NCBI GenBank assembly: GCA_034437455.1
Contig: DAOTUB010000172.1
Coordinates: 1 to 18,571 of the forward strand
Source of the DNA: DAOTUB01 sp034437455
GTDB taxonomy: Bacteria > Chloroflexota > Anaerolineae > B4-G1
Reading direction: 5' to 3'
DNA: 18,571 nucleotides
Shown here piece after piece: positions 1-7,627 of this stretch. The notes beneath the pieces are model-generated. The model was not told the origin of the DNA, did not search any database, and saw only the letters and a list, made by a program, of their open reading frames with translations. Within the stretch, counting starts at the first letter, position 1; the number at the start of each line of letters is the position of its first letter. Position numbers and translations under genes: made by a program.

Positions 1-38
1 CATCTTTGCTCCTATTCATATAGCTATGCTAGTCACAG

Positions 39-284
39 ATGAGATTATACCGCATTTCACCCAATTTACCATATGAGCCAACGTTCGTCGTACTGGGTGG
101 GATGCACCCTGTTCCTCGCGGCGGGCTGCTCGGATCGTGGCTGTCTATCCTGCCATCTCTGGGGCTGACTCTCTTCTTCGTCTGGCGAACGGCGATGGAG
201 GACGGATTCCTGCAAGCGAATCTGGATGGGTACGCCGAGTACGCGGGGCGGGTTCGGCAGCGGCTGATACCCGAGGTGTGGTGA
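39..284 (+). pseudogene. C-terminal remnant of an isoprenylcysteine carboxyl methyltransferase (ICMT/PEMT)-type integral membrane methyltransferase
   Basis: The last ~45 residues (LLGSWLSILPSLGLTLFFVW, then the RTAMED...GYAEYAGRVRQRLIPEVW tail) match the usual end of bacterial ICMT/PEMT-like methyltransferases: a last membrane helix followed by an acidic stretch, G-Y-x-E-Y-x-x-R-V-R-x-R-L-I-P-x-x-W. The conserved piece just upstream, YWVGCTLFLAAG (91-126), is in a different frame (frame 1) from the tail (frame 3), so a frameshift lies at about 118-130. Frame 1 is closed by TGA at 40-42, and no N-terminal membrane domain is visible. The open frame therefore seems to be what is left of a degraded gene rather than a functional 81-residue protein. 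The window edge limits the view upstream. Family recognition is from the tail only. Confidence 0.55.
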
Positions 285-322
285 TGTCCTCCTTATTGGC
301 GTGAAGAAAGGGGTGAAGCGCG

Positions 323-808
323 ATGAACCAGGTACTCGACTGGCTGTACGTCGGCTCGATTGAGGACGCCGAAAATTACGAGCGGCTCAGGGAAGCGGGC
401 ATCGAGGCCCTGCTCTCCCTAGCCTATCCGGTCAAATATCCCGACATCCTAGTCGGCTACGTGCCCTTCGACGACGGAGAGCTCATTCCAGAGGAAGTGC
501 TCTACAAAGCTCTCAGCTTCGTCCGGCGGAAGCGCCGTAGGGACCACAAAATACTGATAGCGTGCAGCGCCGGCGTCAGCCGCTCACCCATCATTGCCGT
601 CGCCGTGTTGCACGAGTTGGTGGGCTATCCGCTGGTGGAGGCATTTCGCACAGTGATTCACCAGGTCCATAGCGCGTTTCCCCACCCCACGCTCTGGGCC
701 TCGCTTTGCCACTACTACGGACAGCGAGTGAGCATCAACGACGTATGGCAGCGCAGGGGTGCATCGGATGTCACAGCCAAGACGAACAACGTATGTGAGA
801 GAACGTAG
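323..808 (+). CDS. Dual-specificity (tyrosine/serine) protein phosphatase, DSPc-like
   Basis: A 161-residue cytoplasmic protein with the cysteine-phosphatase signature C-x5-R-S (CSAGVSRS, Cys81 to Arg87-Ser88) after a short beta strand (KILIAC). A candidate general-acid loop, VPFDDGE (Asp50/Asp51), lies about 30 residues before it, the usual spacing in dual-specificity phosphatases. The opening 'VLDWLYVGSIEDAEN...LREAGIEALLSL' matches the DSPc start (I-x-x-x-L-Y-x-G-x-x-x-x-A). The residue before the catalytic Cys is Ala80 rather than the common His. The ATG at 323 follows a purine-rich AAAGGGG about 8 nt upstream. The last ~25 residues look non-homologous. Substrate unknown; it stands alone between two gene remnants. 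Confidence 0.85.
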   Translation: MNQVLDWLYVGSIEDAENYERLREAGIEALLSLAYPVKYPDILVGYVPFDDGELIPEEVLYKALSFVRRKRRRDHKILIACSAGVSRSPIIAVAVLHELVGYPLVEAFRTVIHQVHSAFPHPTLWASLCHYYGQRVSINDVWQRRGASDVTAKTNNVCERT

Positions 809-820
809 AATTGCTTCTTA

Positions 821-1024
821 GCGCAGGGTGTGCCCGGTGGCGGGTATATGCTCGCCAGTCACAACAGCATCTTCTAGGGGATGAACCCGGCCGCAGTGGC
901 CGAGCTTTTCCGCTACCAGAAAAGCGTGGGCTTCTACTGAGCTGTCGGCGGACGGCTTATCGTATTCACATCAGAAGATCGCTGGCACGGGATGGAGTTG
1001 GCGAGTGTAGACTTCCCAGCCTAG
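821..1024 (+). pseudogene. Degraded remnant including the C-terminus of a uroporphyrinogen-decarboxylase (URO-D)-family protein
   Basis: Frame 2 reads through two stops. PGGGYMLASHNSIF, then TAG (875-877), then GMNPAAVAELFRYQKSVGFY, then TGA (938-940), then AVGGRLIVFTSEDRWHGMEL and more, to TAG (1022-1024). The first two pieces resemble the C-terminus of the URO-D / corrinoid methyltransferase superfamily, where 'GGG(F/Y)xLxxxHxIxxxxPxENVxAM(F/Y)xA' is typical. The TGA at 938 could be the old natural stop. The last piece looks protein-like but I do not recognise it. The other open frames across 811-1325 have no recognisable family, so I do not call them genes. The remnant follows the phosphatase stop (806-808) in the same frame. 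Confidence 0.5.
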
Positions 1025-1255
1025 AGGTTGATCGATCCAACGTCACGCTCAGCCCAAGTTTGTGACGCGAAAGCTTACTATTATGCTGTCAAGTCTTTTA
1101 CAACTGAGCGGTGAGCAGGCGCGTGAGCATTACTCGCAAAACTCGGCGTTTTCGAACCACGGGCCAAGCTATGTAGACTTTCAAGATAAAATAGCTTCCG
1201 TTGCCCCCGATGCCCAAAAGCCCCCTATTTCTCCCCAAACAGGTCGTGAACGGAA

Positions 1256-1300
1256 TGTCAAGATTCCACTACACGGTTTGTCAAGGTTTCACCTGTCAAG
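1256..1300. repeat. Three direct TGTCAAG copies upstream of a promoter
   Basis: TGTCAAG occurs at 1256-1262, 1279-1285 and 1294-1300, starts 23 and 15 nt apart, 36-80 bp upstream of the -35 box at 1336. A fourth copy is at 1087-1093. The stretch 1025-1335 otherwise holds no recognisable gene. The copies may be an activator or repressor site for the 1503-5639 gene. The spacing is irregular and chance is possible in this locally AT-richer DNA. Confidence 0.3.
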
Positions 1301-1335
1301 TCAAATGATAATGTTAGGTGAGTGAATACGTTCTA

Positions 1336-1364
1336 TTGACAACCGGTGGGCAATCGCGTATACT
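1336..1364 (+). promoter_or_regulatory. Near-consensus sigma-70 type promoter for the six-repeat secreted protein gene
   Basis: TTGACA (1336-1341, perfect -35), a 17-nt spacer, and TATACT (1359-1364, five of six matches to the -10). Transcription would start near 1371, giving a leader of ~130 nt before the ATG at 1503. Confidence 0.8.
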
Positions 1365-1419
1365 AGACTCAGCGCTTTCCCCCATTTTTACACGTAGATA
1401 TCCACTCTCTCGTTCAGAA

Positions 1420-1442
1420 AAGGAGGTCCCTGAGATGTAATG
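1420..1442 (+). promoter_or_regulatory. Strong ribosome binding site followed by an AUG-UAA start-stop
   Basis: A perfect AAGGAGGT (1420-1427) sits 7 nt before ATG (1435-1437), which is followed at once by TAA (1438-1440). An overlapping ATG (1440-1442) opens the long frame. The best-placed start thus codes for a one-codon ORF. A second Shine-Dalgarno, AAGGAG (1488-1493), lies 9 nt before ATG 1503, where a normal signal peptide begins. The first site may be a leftover or a translation-tuning element. Confidence 0.5.
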
Positions 1443-1502
1443 AAAGCCGTGAGCACCTCTAAAGCAAGTGACCGAGATGCAAACAAAAAGGAGAACAGAA
1501 AG

Positions 1503-4500
1503 ATGAAAACCAGACGCATCGTTTTCACGACGGCAGCAGTGGCGACAGCCGCTGCAATTTCTCTATTGCTGATGACTGCTCTTGCCTCAGCACAGATCGT
1601 TGAGGGAACTGAGATCCCTCATGCCCAGTCTGACGCGCCCTCTCTGGATGCGCTCGCTAGTTCGGCCCTCTCCGTGACTTTTCCCCTGGAAGAGGGGCCC
1701 TGGTACGCCCAGAGGGAGATCAGCGTCGATCCTGAACCCCCCGTGGTCCACCAAGCTACCCACATCTGCGCAGAAGTGGTAAATCATACGTCCAGTCCCC
1801 AGACCGTGCTTCTCGAGTTCAGCGTGGCTAACTTCGGCATCGGCGTGCCCTTTCACCACGTGGGACAGGACGTGGTGACGGTACCGCCCTTTGGAGCAGC
1901 CCAGGGCTGCGTAGTCTGGATGCCTCCAAAACGAGGTCACTGGTGCATTCAGGCACGCCTGGTCGTCAAGGACCAGAAAGATCAGATCAGTCAGCGCAAC
2001 ATCGACGTCTGGGAACCACTGGTCCCCGGCCAGCCACACCAGGAGGTTTTCCCTGTCGGCCCTCTGACCGACAACGAGGGGCACGTGACCCTTGCCGTCG
2101 AGAATCATCTGGACTGGCAGATCGAGCTTACCCCACGCGAGTTTGACTTGATGAGTCCTGACGAAACAAGGATGGTCACGCTAACGACGATACCGCCGCG
2201 AGATACCGTGCTGGGCAGCCGCCGGCCGATCGTCGACGTGGAGGGGTTCCTCAACGGAGAGACTATCGGCGGCTTCCGCAAGTTCGACTGGCCGCCGGTG
2301 CCCCTGCATCGCCCCAGGGAGCCTTTCTTCGCCGAGTCGGAGATCAGCGTCAAACCCTACCCGCCTCGGGTTGGCGAACCGACCAAGATTTGCGTCGAGC
2401 TGCGCAACTTGACCGGCGTTCCGCGCAAGGTGGAGGTGCAGTTCAGTTGGGCCAATTTCGGCATCGGCTTGCCCTTCACCCCCATCAACGGCCCGGTCAC
2501 GGCAGAGATTCCCGCGCACGGGAAGAGGACGGTGTGCACCACCTGGAGACCGCCCTTTGGCGGCCACTTCTGCGTTCAGACGCGGCTGCACATCGTCAAC
2601 ACCGGCGATCCAGACGTGGATTACGAGGTTCAGTTCAGCCAGCGCAATCTGGACGTGGCCGAGCCGCTGAAACCCGGCGAGCCCCATTCCATCACCTTCG
2701 AGGTAGGCAACTTCTTCAACGAGTTCACCAACCCCGATCCGATGACGCGAACCATATTCCTGACCCACGCCGTCCATCTGCCCGACTGGCAGGTGAAGCT
2801 GGACCCCGACGTGCTGCCGGATATGGCACCGAAGGAGAAGCGCCCGGTGACCCTCACGGTCACGCCGCCGGACGCGCCACTGCCCCACGACGGCGACCCG
2901 ATCATGGACGTGATCGCCTACTTTGAGGATCAGGGACTTTTGCAAGAGATCGGTGGCTTCCGCAAGATATTCCGCCCGCCGGTGCCCATCCACCAGCCCG
3001 ATGAGCCACCCTACGGCGAATCGGAGATCAGCGTCGATCCCTACCCGCCGCGTGCCGGCGAGCCGACCAGGATCTGCGCCAAGATCCGCAATTACACCGA
3101 CGTCACCCAGACGGTTGACGTGCATTTCGACGTGGCGGGCTTCGGCATCGGTATCCCTTTCACGCCCATCGCGTCGCCAATGTCGGTGGAACTACCGCCT
3201 CACGCCGAGAAGGAGGTGTGCGTCAATTACATCTTCACCTACGGCGGTCACTTCTGCGTGCAGGTGCGCCTCCAGATGGAGGGCTATCGCGAGGTGATCA
3301 GCCAGCGCAACCTGGACGTGGCCGAGGTCCTCAAGCCGGGCCAGCCCGACTGCTTCGAGGTACCTGTCGGGAATCCCTTCGATCACCCCGTGACGGTCAC
3401 GCTGGGGCTGATCAACCATACCAGGTGGGACGTGAGCGTCGACTCGCAGGTGATCCACGGTCTGCCTCCTGGAGAGCAGGTCTGGGTCAGTCTCTGCGTC
3501 ACGCCCACCCACGACTTGAGGGAGATGGAGGACGGCGAGCCGGTGGTCGACCTGGAAGCCTACGTGGGTGACGAGCTGATCGGCGGCATCCGCAAGGTTT
3601 TCCATCCTCCGGTGCAGCTCCATCGACCCCAGGACCCGGTGTACGCGGAGCGGGAGATCACCGTCCATCCCTATCCGCCGCGCGCCCGTGAGCCAACCGA
3701 GCTGGGCGTGCTCCTCTACAACCCGACCTCCTACAGCCACACTGTCACTGTCACCTTCAGCGTGGCCAACTTCGGCATCGGGCTGCCTTTCAATCCGGTC
3801 CACGCTCCCTTCACCGTGACCATACCTGCCCACAGCAGCATCCGCAGAACCATCATGTGGATACCGCCTCGCGGCGGTCATTGGTGCATTCAGGTGGAAC
3901 TGGAATCGCCCGACTTTGAGAGATCCTTGTATAGCCAGCGCAACGTCGACGTGGGCGAGCCGCTACGTCCGGGTGAACCGCACTCCCGCGCTTTCCTGGT
4001 GGGCAACCCCACCATGGAGACGGTGACCGTCACGCTGGGGATGATACCCCACGTCTCCGGCTGGGAGCTTGGGCTGTCGGAGGACGTGCTTCCCGGTATG
4101 GACCCGGGTGAGGAGCGAGAGGTCATGCTGACCGTCGTGCCGCCGCCCAGACGCCCGCTGCCCAAGGACAACACGGTCATCGTGGACGTGGAGGGGTACG
4201 TCGATGGCGAGTTGATCGGCGGCATCCGTAAGATTCACCGTCCGCCGGTACCAATCCACCGTCCCAAGGATCCGGTGTACGCCGAGTCGGAGATCGGCGT
4301 CGATCCCTATCCGACCTTCGCCGGTCACCCGACCAAGCTCAGCGTCGAGCTGCACAACCCGACCAGCAGCGACCGTGTCGTGACGGCGACCTTCAGCGTC
4401 GCTCACTTCGGAATCGGCTTGCCCTTCACCACGACGCACATCGCGCCGAATCCGGTCCGCATCTTCGTGCCGGCGGGAGGCGCTGCCAGAGGGCACACTA

Positions 4501-5639
4501 TGTGGACACCCCCATGGGGCGGCAAGTTCTGCGTGCGGGTGACGCTGGAGATAGAGGGGCACGAGCCGGTGTGGAGCCAGCGCAACATCGACGTGGGAGA
4601 GCCATTAAAACGCGGCGAGCCTCACTCGATGACTTTCTGGCTGGGCAGTTGGCCGCACGAACGTCCGCTGACGGTCACGCTGGGGCTGATCAACCATCGA
4701 CCCGGGTGGGACGTGAGCCTATCGGCCGATTCTTTCTTCGACGTCTTCTATGAGGTCCCGGTCAGCGCCACCTTGACCGTCACGCCCCCGGTCAACGCGC
4801 GTCTGGGCACCGGTCGGCCCATCGTGGACGTGGAAGCCTACGCGGATGGCAGGCTCATCGGTGGCTTCCGCAAGGTGGATCGGCCGCCCATCCCCATCCA
4901 CAAGCCGCACGAGAAGGTCTATGCCGAGACGGAGCTCAGCGTCGATCCCTATCCGCCGCAGACGGGCCAGGACTCTCAGGTCTGCAGCGTGGTGCAGAAC
5001 ACCAGCAGCACCCCGGCCACGGTCACTCTGACGTTCGGCTGGGCCGATTTCGGCATGGGAATCCCCTTCACCACCACCGGCATGACCCCTCCGACGCGAA
5101 TGGTGGCGTTGGGCGCGAACGTGACGAGCACCGCGTGCGTGACGTGGACGCCGACGCACTCCGGTCACCAGTGCCTGCGGGTCAAGCTGACCGATCCCGC
5201 TGGCGATTACGAATCCCAGATCAGTCAGCGCAACGTGGACGTGGAGGAACGCCCCCCATGTGGCGAGACCAGAACCTATACCTTCACCGTGTACAACGAT
5301 AGTCCCTTCACGGCTACGGTGGAGATCGGCCTCATCACCTTCAACGTGCCCGACGACTGGAAGGTGACCACTGTACCCAGCGATACGCTGGAACTGGGGC
5401 CATACAATCAGGGCGTGGTCACGGTCACGGTGGAGATTCCCTGTCCTTCCACGGCACAGGCGCTGCACGCTTTGCAGGAGATGTACGCCCTACAGGATGA
5501 AGCTGGCGGCACGCCGACCATCGACGTGGAAGGATACGTCGACGGCGAACTGATCGGCGGCGTCGAGCTCCAGTTCCCCGCCGAGGAGGAGAAGGAGTAC
5601 GCCGTCTACTTGCCCGTGGTGTTGAGGGAAGCACCGTAA
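1503..5639 (+). CDS. Large secreted protein of six tandem ~210-residue Ig-like/NEW3-like repeats with a C-terminal YLPVVLR tag
   Basis: 1378 residues from ATG 1503, chosen because AAGGAG lies 9 nt upstream and the first ~30 residues form a signal peptide (basic KTRR, hydrophobic AAVATAAAISLLLMTALASA, then Q). The same frame is open from ATG 1440, which would add 21 polar residues ahead of the signal. Six repeats start at residues 68, 276, 504, 714, 926 and 1140. Each has two beta-sandwich halves: 'EISVDPYPP..GEPT..C.EV.N' to 'FSVANFGIGLPF', 'GGHWCIQVRL' and 'SQRNxDV'; then 'EPLKPGEPH', 'VTLGLINH..W.V', 'VTPP', 'VDVEAYVDGELIGGFRK' and a linker 'PPVPIHxP'. The halves resemble CARDB and NEW3-type Ig folds. 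A Cys pair recurs in several first halves. The protein ends EYAVYLPVVLREAP with no membrane anchor. Likely an extracellular structural or adhesive protein; no catalytic motif seen. Confidence 0.88.
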   Translation: MKTRRIVFTTAAVATAAAISLLLMTALASAQIVEGTEIPHAQSDAPSLDALASSALSVTFPLEEGPWYAQREISVDPEPPVVHQATHICAEVVNHTSSPQTVLLEFSVANFGIGVPFHHVGQDVVTVPPFGAAQGCVVWMPPKRGHWCIQARLVVKDQKDQISQRNIDVWEPLVPGQPHQEVFPVGPLTDNEGHVTLAVENHLDWQIELTPREFDLMSPDETRMVTLTTIPPRDTVLGSRRPIVDVEGFLNGETIGGFRKFDWPPVPLHRPREPFFAESEISVKPYPPRVGEPTKICVELRNLTGVPRKVEVQFSWANFGIGLPFTPINGPVTAEIPAHGKRTVCTTWRPPFGGHFCVQTRLHIVNTGDPDVDYEVQFSQRNLDVAEPLKPGEPHSITFEVGNFFNEFTNPDPMTRTIFLTHAVHLPDWQVKLDPDVLPDMAPKEKRPVTLTVTPPDAPLPHDGDPIMDVIAYFEDQGLLQEIGGFRKIFRPPVPIHQPDEPPYGESEISVDPYPPRAGEPTRICAKIRNYTDVTQTVDVHFDVAGFGIGIPFTPIASPMSVELPPHAEKEVCVNYIFTYGGHFCVQVRLQMEGYREVISQRNLDVAEVLKPGQPDCFEVPVGNPFDHPVTVTLGLINHTRWDVSVDSQVIHGLPPGEQVWVSLCVTPTHDLREMEDGEPVVDLEAYVGDELIGGIRKVFHPPVQLHRPQDPVYAEREITVHPYPPRAREPTELGVLLYNPTSYSHTVTVTFSVANFGIGLPFNPVHAPFTVTIPAHSSIRRTIMWIPPRGGHWCIQVELESPDFERSLYSQRNVDVGEPLRPGEPHSRAFLVGNPTMETVTVTLGMIPHVSGWELGLSEDVLPGMDPGEEREVMLTVVPPPRRPLPKDNTVIVDVEGYVDGELIGGIRKIHRPPVPIHRPKDPVYAESEIGVDPYPTFAGHPTKLSVELHNPTSSDRVVTATFSVAHFGIGLPFTTTHIAPNPVRIFVPAGGAARGHTMWTPPWGGKFCVRVTLEIEGHEPVWSQRNIDVGEPLKRGEPHSMTFWLGSWPHERPLTVTLGLINHRPGWDVSLSADSFFDVFYEVPVSATLTVTPPVNARLGTGRPIVDVEAYADGRLIGGFRKVDRPPIPIHKPHEKVYAETELSVDPYPPQTGQDSQVCSVVQNTSSTPATVTLTFGWADFGMGIPFTTTGMTPPTRMVALGANVTSTACVTWTPTHSGHQCLRVKLTDPAGDYESQISQRNVDVEERPPCGETRTYTFTVYNDSPFTATVEIGLITFNVPDDWKVTTVPSDTLELGPYNQGVVTVTVEIPCPSTAQALHALQEMYALQDEAGGTPTIDVEGYVDGELIGGVELQFPAEEEKEYAVYLPVVLREAP
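1704..5570 (+). repeat. Six in-frame tandem repeats of 624-684 bp
   Basis: Unit starts, defined by the codon for Y/F in 'YAESEISVDPYPP', are 1704, 2328, 3012, 3642, 4278 and 4920. Unit lengths are 208, 228, 210, 212 and 214 residues for the first five; the sixth is ~217. All are whole codons. Repeats 2-5 are closest to one another. Repeat 1 (DPEPP for DPYPP) and repeat 6 (altered second half ending IGGVELQF) are the divergent end units, as expected when internal units spread by unequal recombination. Confidence 0.85.
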
Positions 5640-5666
5640 GCCAAGGCGAGATAGTCGAGCAGAAGC

Positions 5667-5708
5667 AAAGGGGGACGAGGTGGCGCTGTCGCCACTTCGT
5701 CCCCCTTT
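5667..5708. terminator. Bidirectional intrinsic terminator between convergent genes
   Basis: AAAGGGGGACGAGGTGGCG (5667-5685), loop CTGT (5686-5689), and its complement (5690-5708): a 19-bp stem with one G-T pair. The flanking A and T runs make it work on both strands. It ends the 1503-5639 gene and the minus-strand bsh operon, whose last stop is at 5744. Confidence 0.9.
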
Positions 5709-5743
5709 CTCGTTAGTTGCCTGCGTTTAGCTGTCGCAGCCAG

Positions 5744-6859
5744 CTAGTCCAGCACGCTATCGTAGACTGCCTCGTACTGGGGCACGATGTCGTGGTAATC
5801 GAAGTGCTCGACGGCGCGTTTCCGAGCCGCCTTGGAGAGTTCCTGGCATAGCTCGCAATCCGAGAGAACGCGAATGGCGTAGGCGGCCATCCGCTCCACG
5901 TCGCCGATGGGGGCCAGGAAGCCGGTGACGCCGTGCTCCACCACCTCCGGCAGGCCGCCCGCGTCGCTGGCGATCACTGGCACGCCGCTGGCCATCGCCT
6001 CCAGCGCGACCAGGCCAAAACTCTCCATCTCGCTGGGTAGCAGCAGTAGATTGGCCGCTCGCAGCACCGACTCCACGCGATCTACCACACCCACAAATCG
6101 TGTCCGCTCGATGACGCCTAAATCGCGCGCGACCTGCATCGCCAGGCCCGAATCTGGGCCATCGCCGACCATGATCAGCCGCACGTCCAGTTCCTGGGCC
6201 ACGCGGGCGAACGTGTGCACCACATCCCTCAAGCGCTTGACCGGCCTGAAGTTGGAGATATGCATCAGCGTGTGCTGTTCCGGACAATCGACCGGTGGGA
6301 TGCAGAGCGGAAAGGGCCGATCATGCCGCACCGGGTCGATGAAGTTGTGTATTCGGTGAATATCCCGCACCCGGCCAAATTGACGGCCCACCTCGGCCTT
6401 GAGGAAATCAGAGACTGCCGTCACCGCATCCGCTTGCTCGATCACCATTGCCGTCACCGGTTTGAAGGACGGGTTATTTCCCACCAGCGTCACGTCCGTG
6501 CCATGCAGTGTGATCACCACTTTAAGGTCCAGTTCCGGCACGATTTGCTTGGCCAACAGTGCCGCCGCTGCGAACGGGATCGCGTAATGAACGTGCAGGA
6601 TCTGGAGTTGTTTCATGCGCGCCACGTCGGCCATCTTGGAGGCCAGCGTCAGCGTGTAGGGGAAGTTTTTCAGGAGCGGATACTCGATGGTATCGACCTC
6701 GTGGAAGCTGACGTTCGGCAGAGGATCGCCCAATCGCAGCGGCGTGGAGTAGCTGATGAAGGCTATCTCGTGCCCGTCTGCGGCCAGATGTTTGCCCAGC
6801 TCGGTCGCCACGACGCCACTGCCGCCGTGGGTTGGATAACATGTGATACCGATGTGCAT
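5744..6859 (-). CDS. bshA: N-acetyl-alpha-D-glucosaminyl L-malate synthase BshA (bacillithiol step 1)
   Basis: A 371-residue GT4-family retaining glycosyltransferase that joins GlcNAc from UDP-GlcNAc to L-malate in the cytoplasm. It opens with MHIGITCYPTHGGSGVVATE, the characteristic BshA start with a glycine-rich loop (residues 11-22). 'FHEVD..EYPLLKNFPYTLTLASKMADVA' (52-80), 'HVHYAIPFAAAALLAKQ' (89-105) and 'TLHGTDVTLVG' (118-127) are all BshA-like. The GT4 E-x7-E motif is ESFGLVALE (Glu279, Glu287), followed by GVPVIASDAGGLPEVV. Length is normal for the family. The ATG at 6859 has GGGAG upstream and lies 9 nt after the bshB stop, so it is the last gene of the bshC-bshB-bshA operon. Intact. 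Confidence 0.95.
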   Translation of the reverse strand: MHIGITCYPTHGGSGVVATELGKHLAADGHEIAFISYSTPLRLGDPLPNVSFHEVDTIEYPLLKNFPYTLTLASKMADVARMKQLQILHVHYAIPFAAAALLAKQIVPELDLKVVITLHGTDVTLVGNNPSFKPVTAMVIEQADAVTAVSDFLKAEVGRQFGRVRDIHRIHNFIDPVRHDRPFPLCIPPVDCPEQHTLMHISNFRPVKRLRDVVHTFARVAQELDVRLIMVGDGPDSGLAMQVARDLGVIERTRFVGVVDRVESVLRAANLLLLPSEMESFGLVALEAMASGVPVIASDAGGLPEVVEHGVTGFLAPIGDVERMAAYAIRVLSDCELCQELSKAARKRAVEHFDYHDIVPQYEAVYDSVLD

Positions 6860-6868
6860 AGCAACTCC

Positions 6869-7627
6869 CTAGAACGACGAGAATTTGAGCTTTACCGGAT
6901 TTTCAATCTCAACCATCCCGCCACGGATCAGAAACCCCTCGCCATACTTCTTGCCGATCAACGAGCCGTAGTAGCCCATGCGATGGACCAGCGACCAGTT
7001 GTATTCGCGCGAGGTGAGGCGCGTCTTCTTGTAGAACGAGTCCTCGGGCTTGAACTGGCTGGCGAAGGCGTAGATGGCCTCCATCTTGCGCTCGAACTGC
7101 TCCGTGATATCTACGATGAAGGTCGGCTCAAACTCGTACCAGGCCATGTAGTACATCACCTTGGGCGGGCGATAGCTCTCCTGCCCCGTCTCGTAGCGGG
7201 TCAACCCGGCCAGGAAGATGCCCTCGTATGCCAACCGGCTGGTGTTGTAGTGATCGGGATGCCGGTCCTCGTAGTAGGGCAGGAAGACGAGTTGGGGCCG
7301 GTATTTGCGCACTACCTCGACCACACGATACTTACCCTCCTCGAAGACGTGGATGTTGCCATCCTCCAGTTCCAGGTTCTCGCGCGCCGTCGCGCCGATG
7401 ACCTTGGCGGCCTCGGTTGCCTCGGCCAAGCGGAGCTCTGGCGTGCCTCGTGTGCCCAGCTCACCCCGCACCATATCCACCTCAACCACCGAATGTCCCA
7501 TATCGACCAGCTTGATCAGTGTGCCACCACATCCCAGTTCGATATCGTCTGGATGGGCGCCAAAGGCCATCACGTCCACGTTCGTGGCTGAATTTTCGGC
7601 CGTAATTTCTTCTATCGCGTCAGTCAT
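6869..7627 (-). CDS. bshB1: Bacillithiol biosynthesis deacetylase BshB (GlcNAc-malate deacetylase, BshB1 type)
   Basis: A 252-residue zinc-dependent LmbE/PIG-L family deacetylase that removes acetate from GlcNAc-malate to give GlcN-malate. AHPDD (24-28) and HPDH (123-126) supply the expected zinc ligands His25, Asp28 and His126, with Asp27 as likely general base. Also family-typical are 'ELGCGGTLIKLVDMGHSVVEVDMVRGELGTRGTPELRLAEA', 'YEDRHPDHYNTSRLAYEGIFLAG', and the C-terminal 'FYKKTRLTSREYNWSLVHRMGYYGSLIGKKYGEGF', diagnostic of BshB1 rather than general LmbE proteins. The first ~15 residues are a non-conserved extension, but the start is supported by GGAGGT 5 nt upstream. The start overlaps the bshC stop by 8 nt (ATGACTGA), suggesting translational coupling. 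Confidence 0.95.
   Translation of the reverse strand: MTDAIEEITAENSATNVDVMAFGAHPDDIELGCGGTLIKLVDMGHSVVEVDMVRGELGTRGTPELRLAEATEAAKVIGATARENLELEDGNIHVFEEGKYRVVEVVRKYRPQLVFLPYYEDRHPDHYNTSRLAYEGIFLAGLTRYETGQESYRPPKVMYYMAWYEFEPTFIVDITEQFERKMEAIYAFASQFKPEDSFYKKTRLTSREYNWSLVHRMGYYGSLIGKKYGEGFLIRGGMVEIENPVKLKFSSF

Noticed and set aside
811..1325. Open frames 811-1065 and 1062-1325 as small genes
   Set aside because: The first is out of frame with the URO-D remnant motifs; neither has a recognisable domain or good ribosome binding site.
5595..5636. LPVVLR as an LPXTG sortase site
   Set aside because: There is no T-G after LP, no following membrane helix and no basic tail.
6215..7591. 458-residue open frame on the plus strand
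   Set aside because: It is antisense to bshA and bshB, whose motifs are intact; its translation matches nothing.
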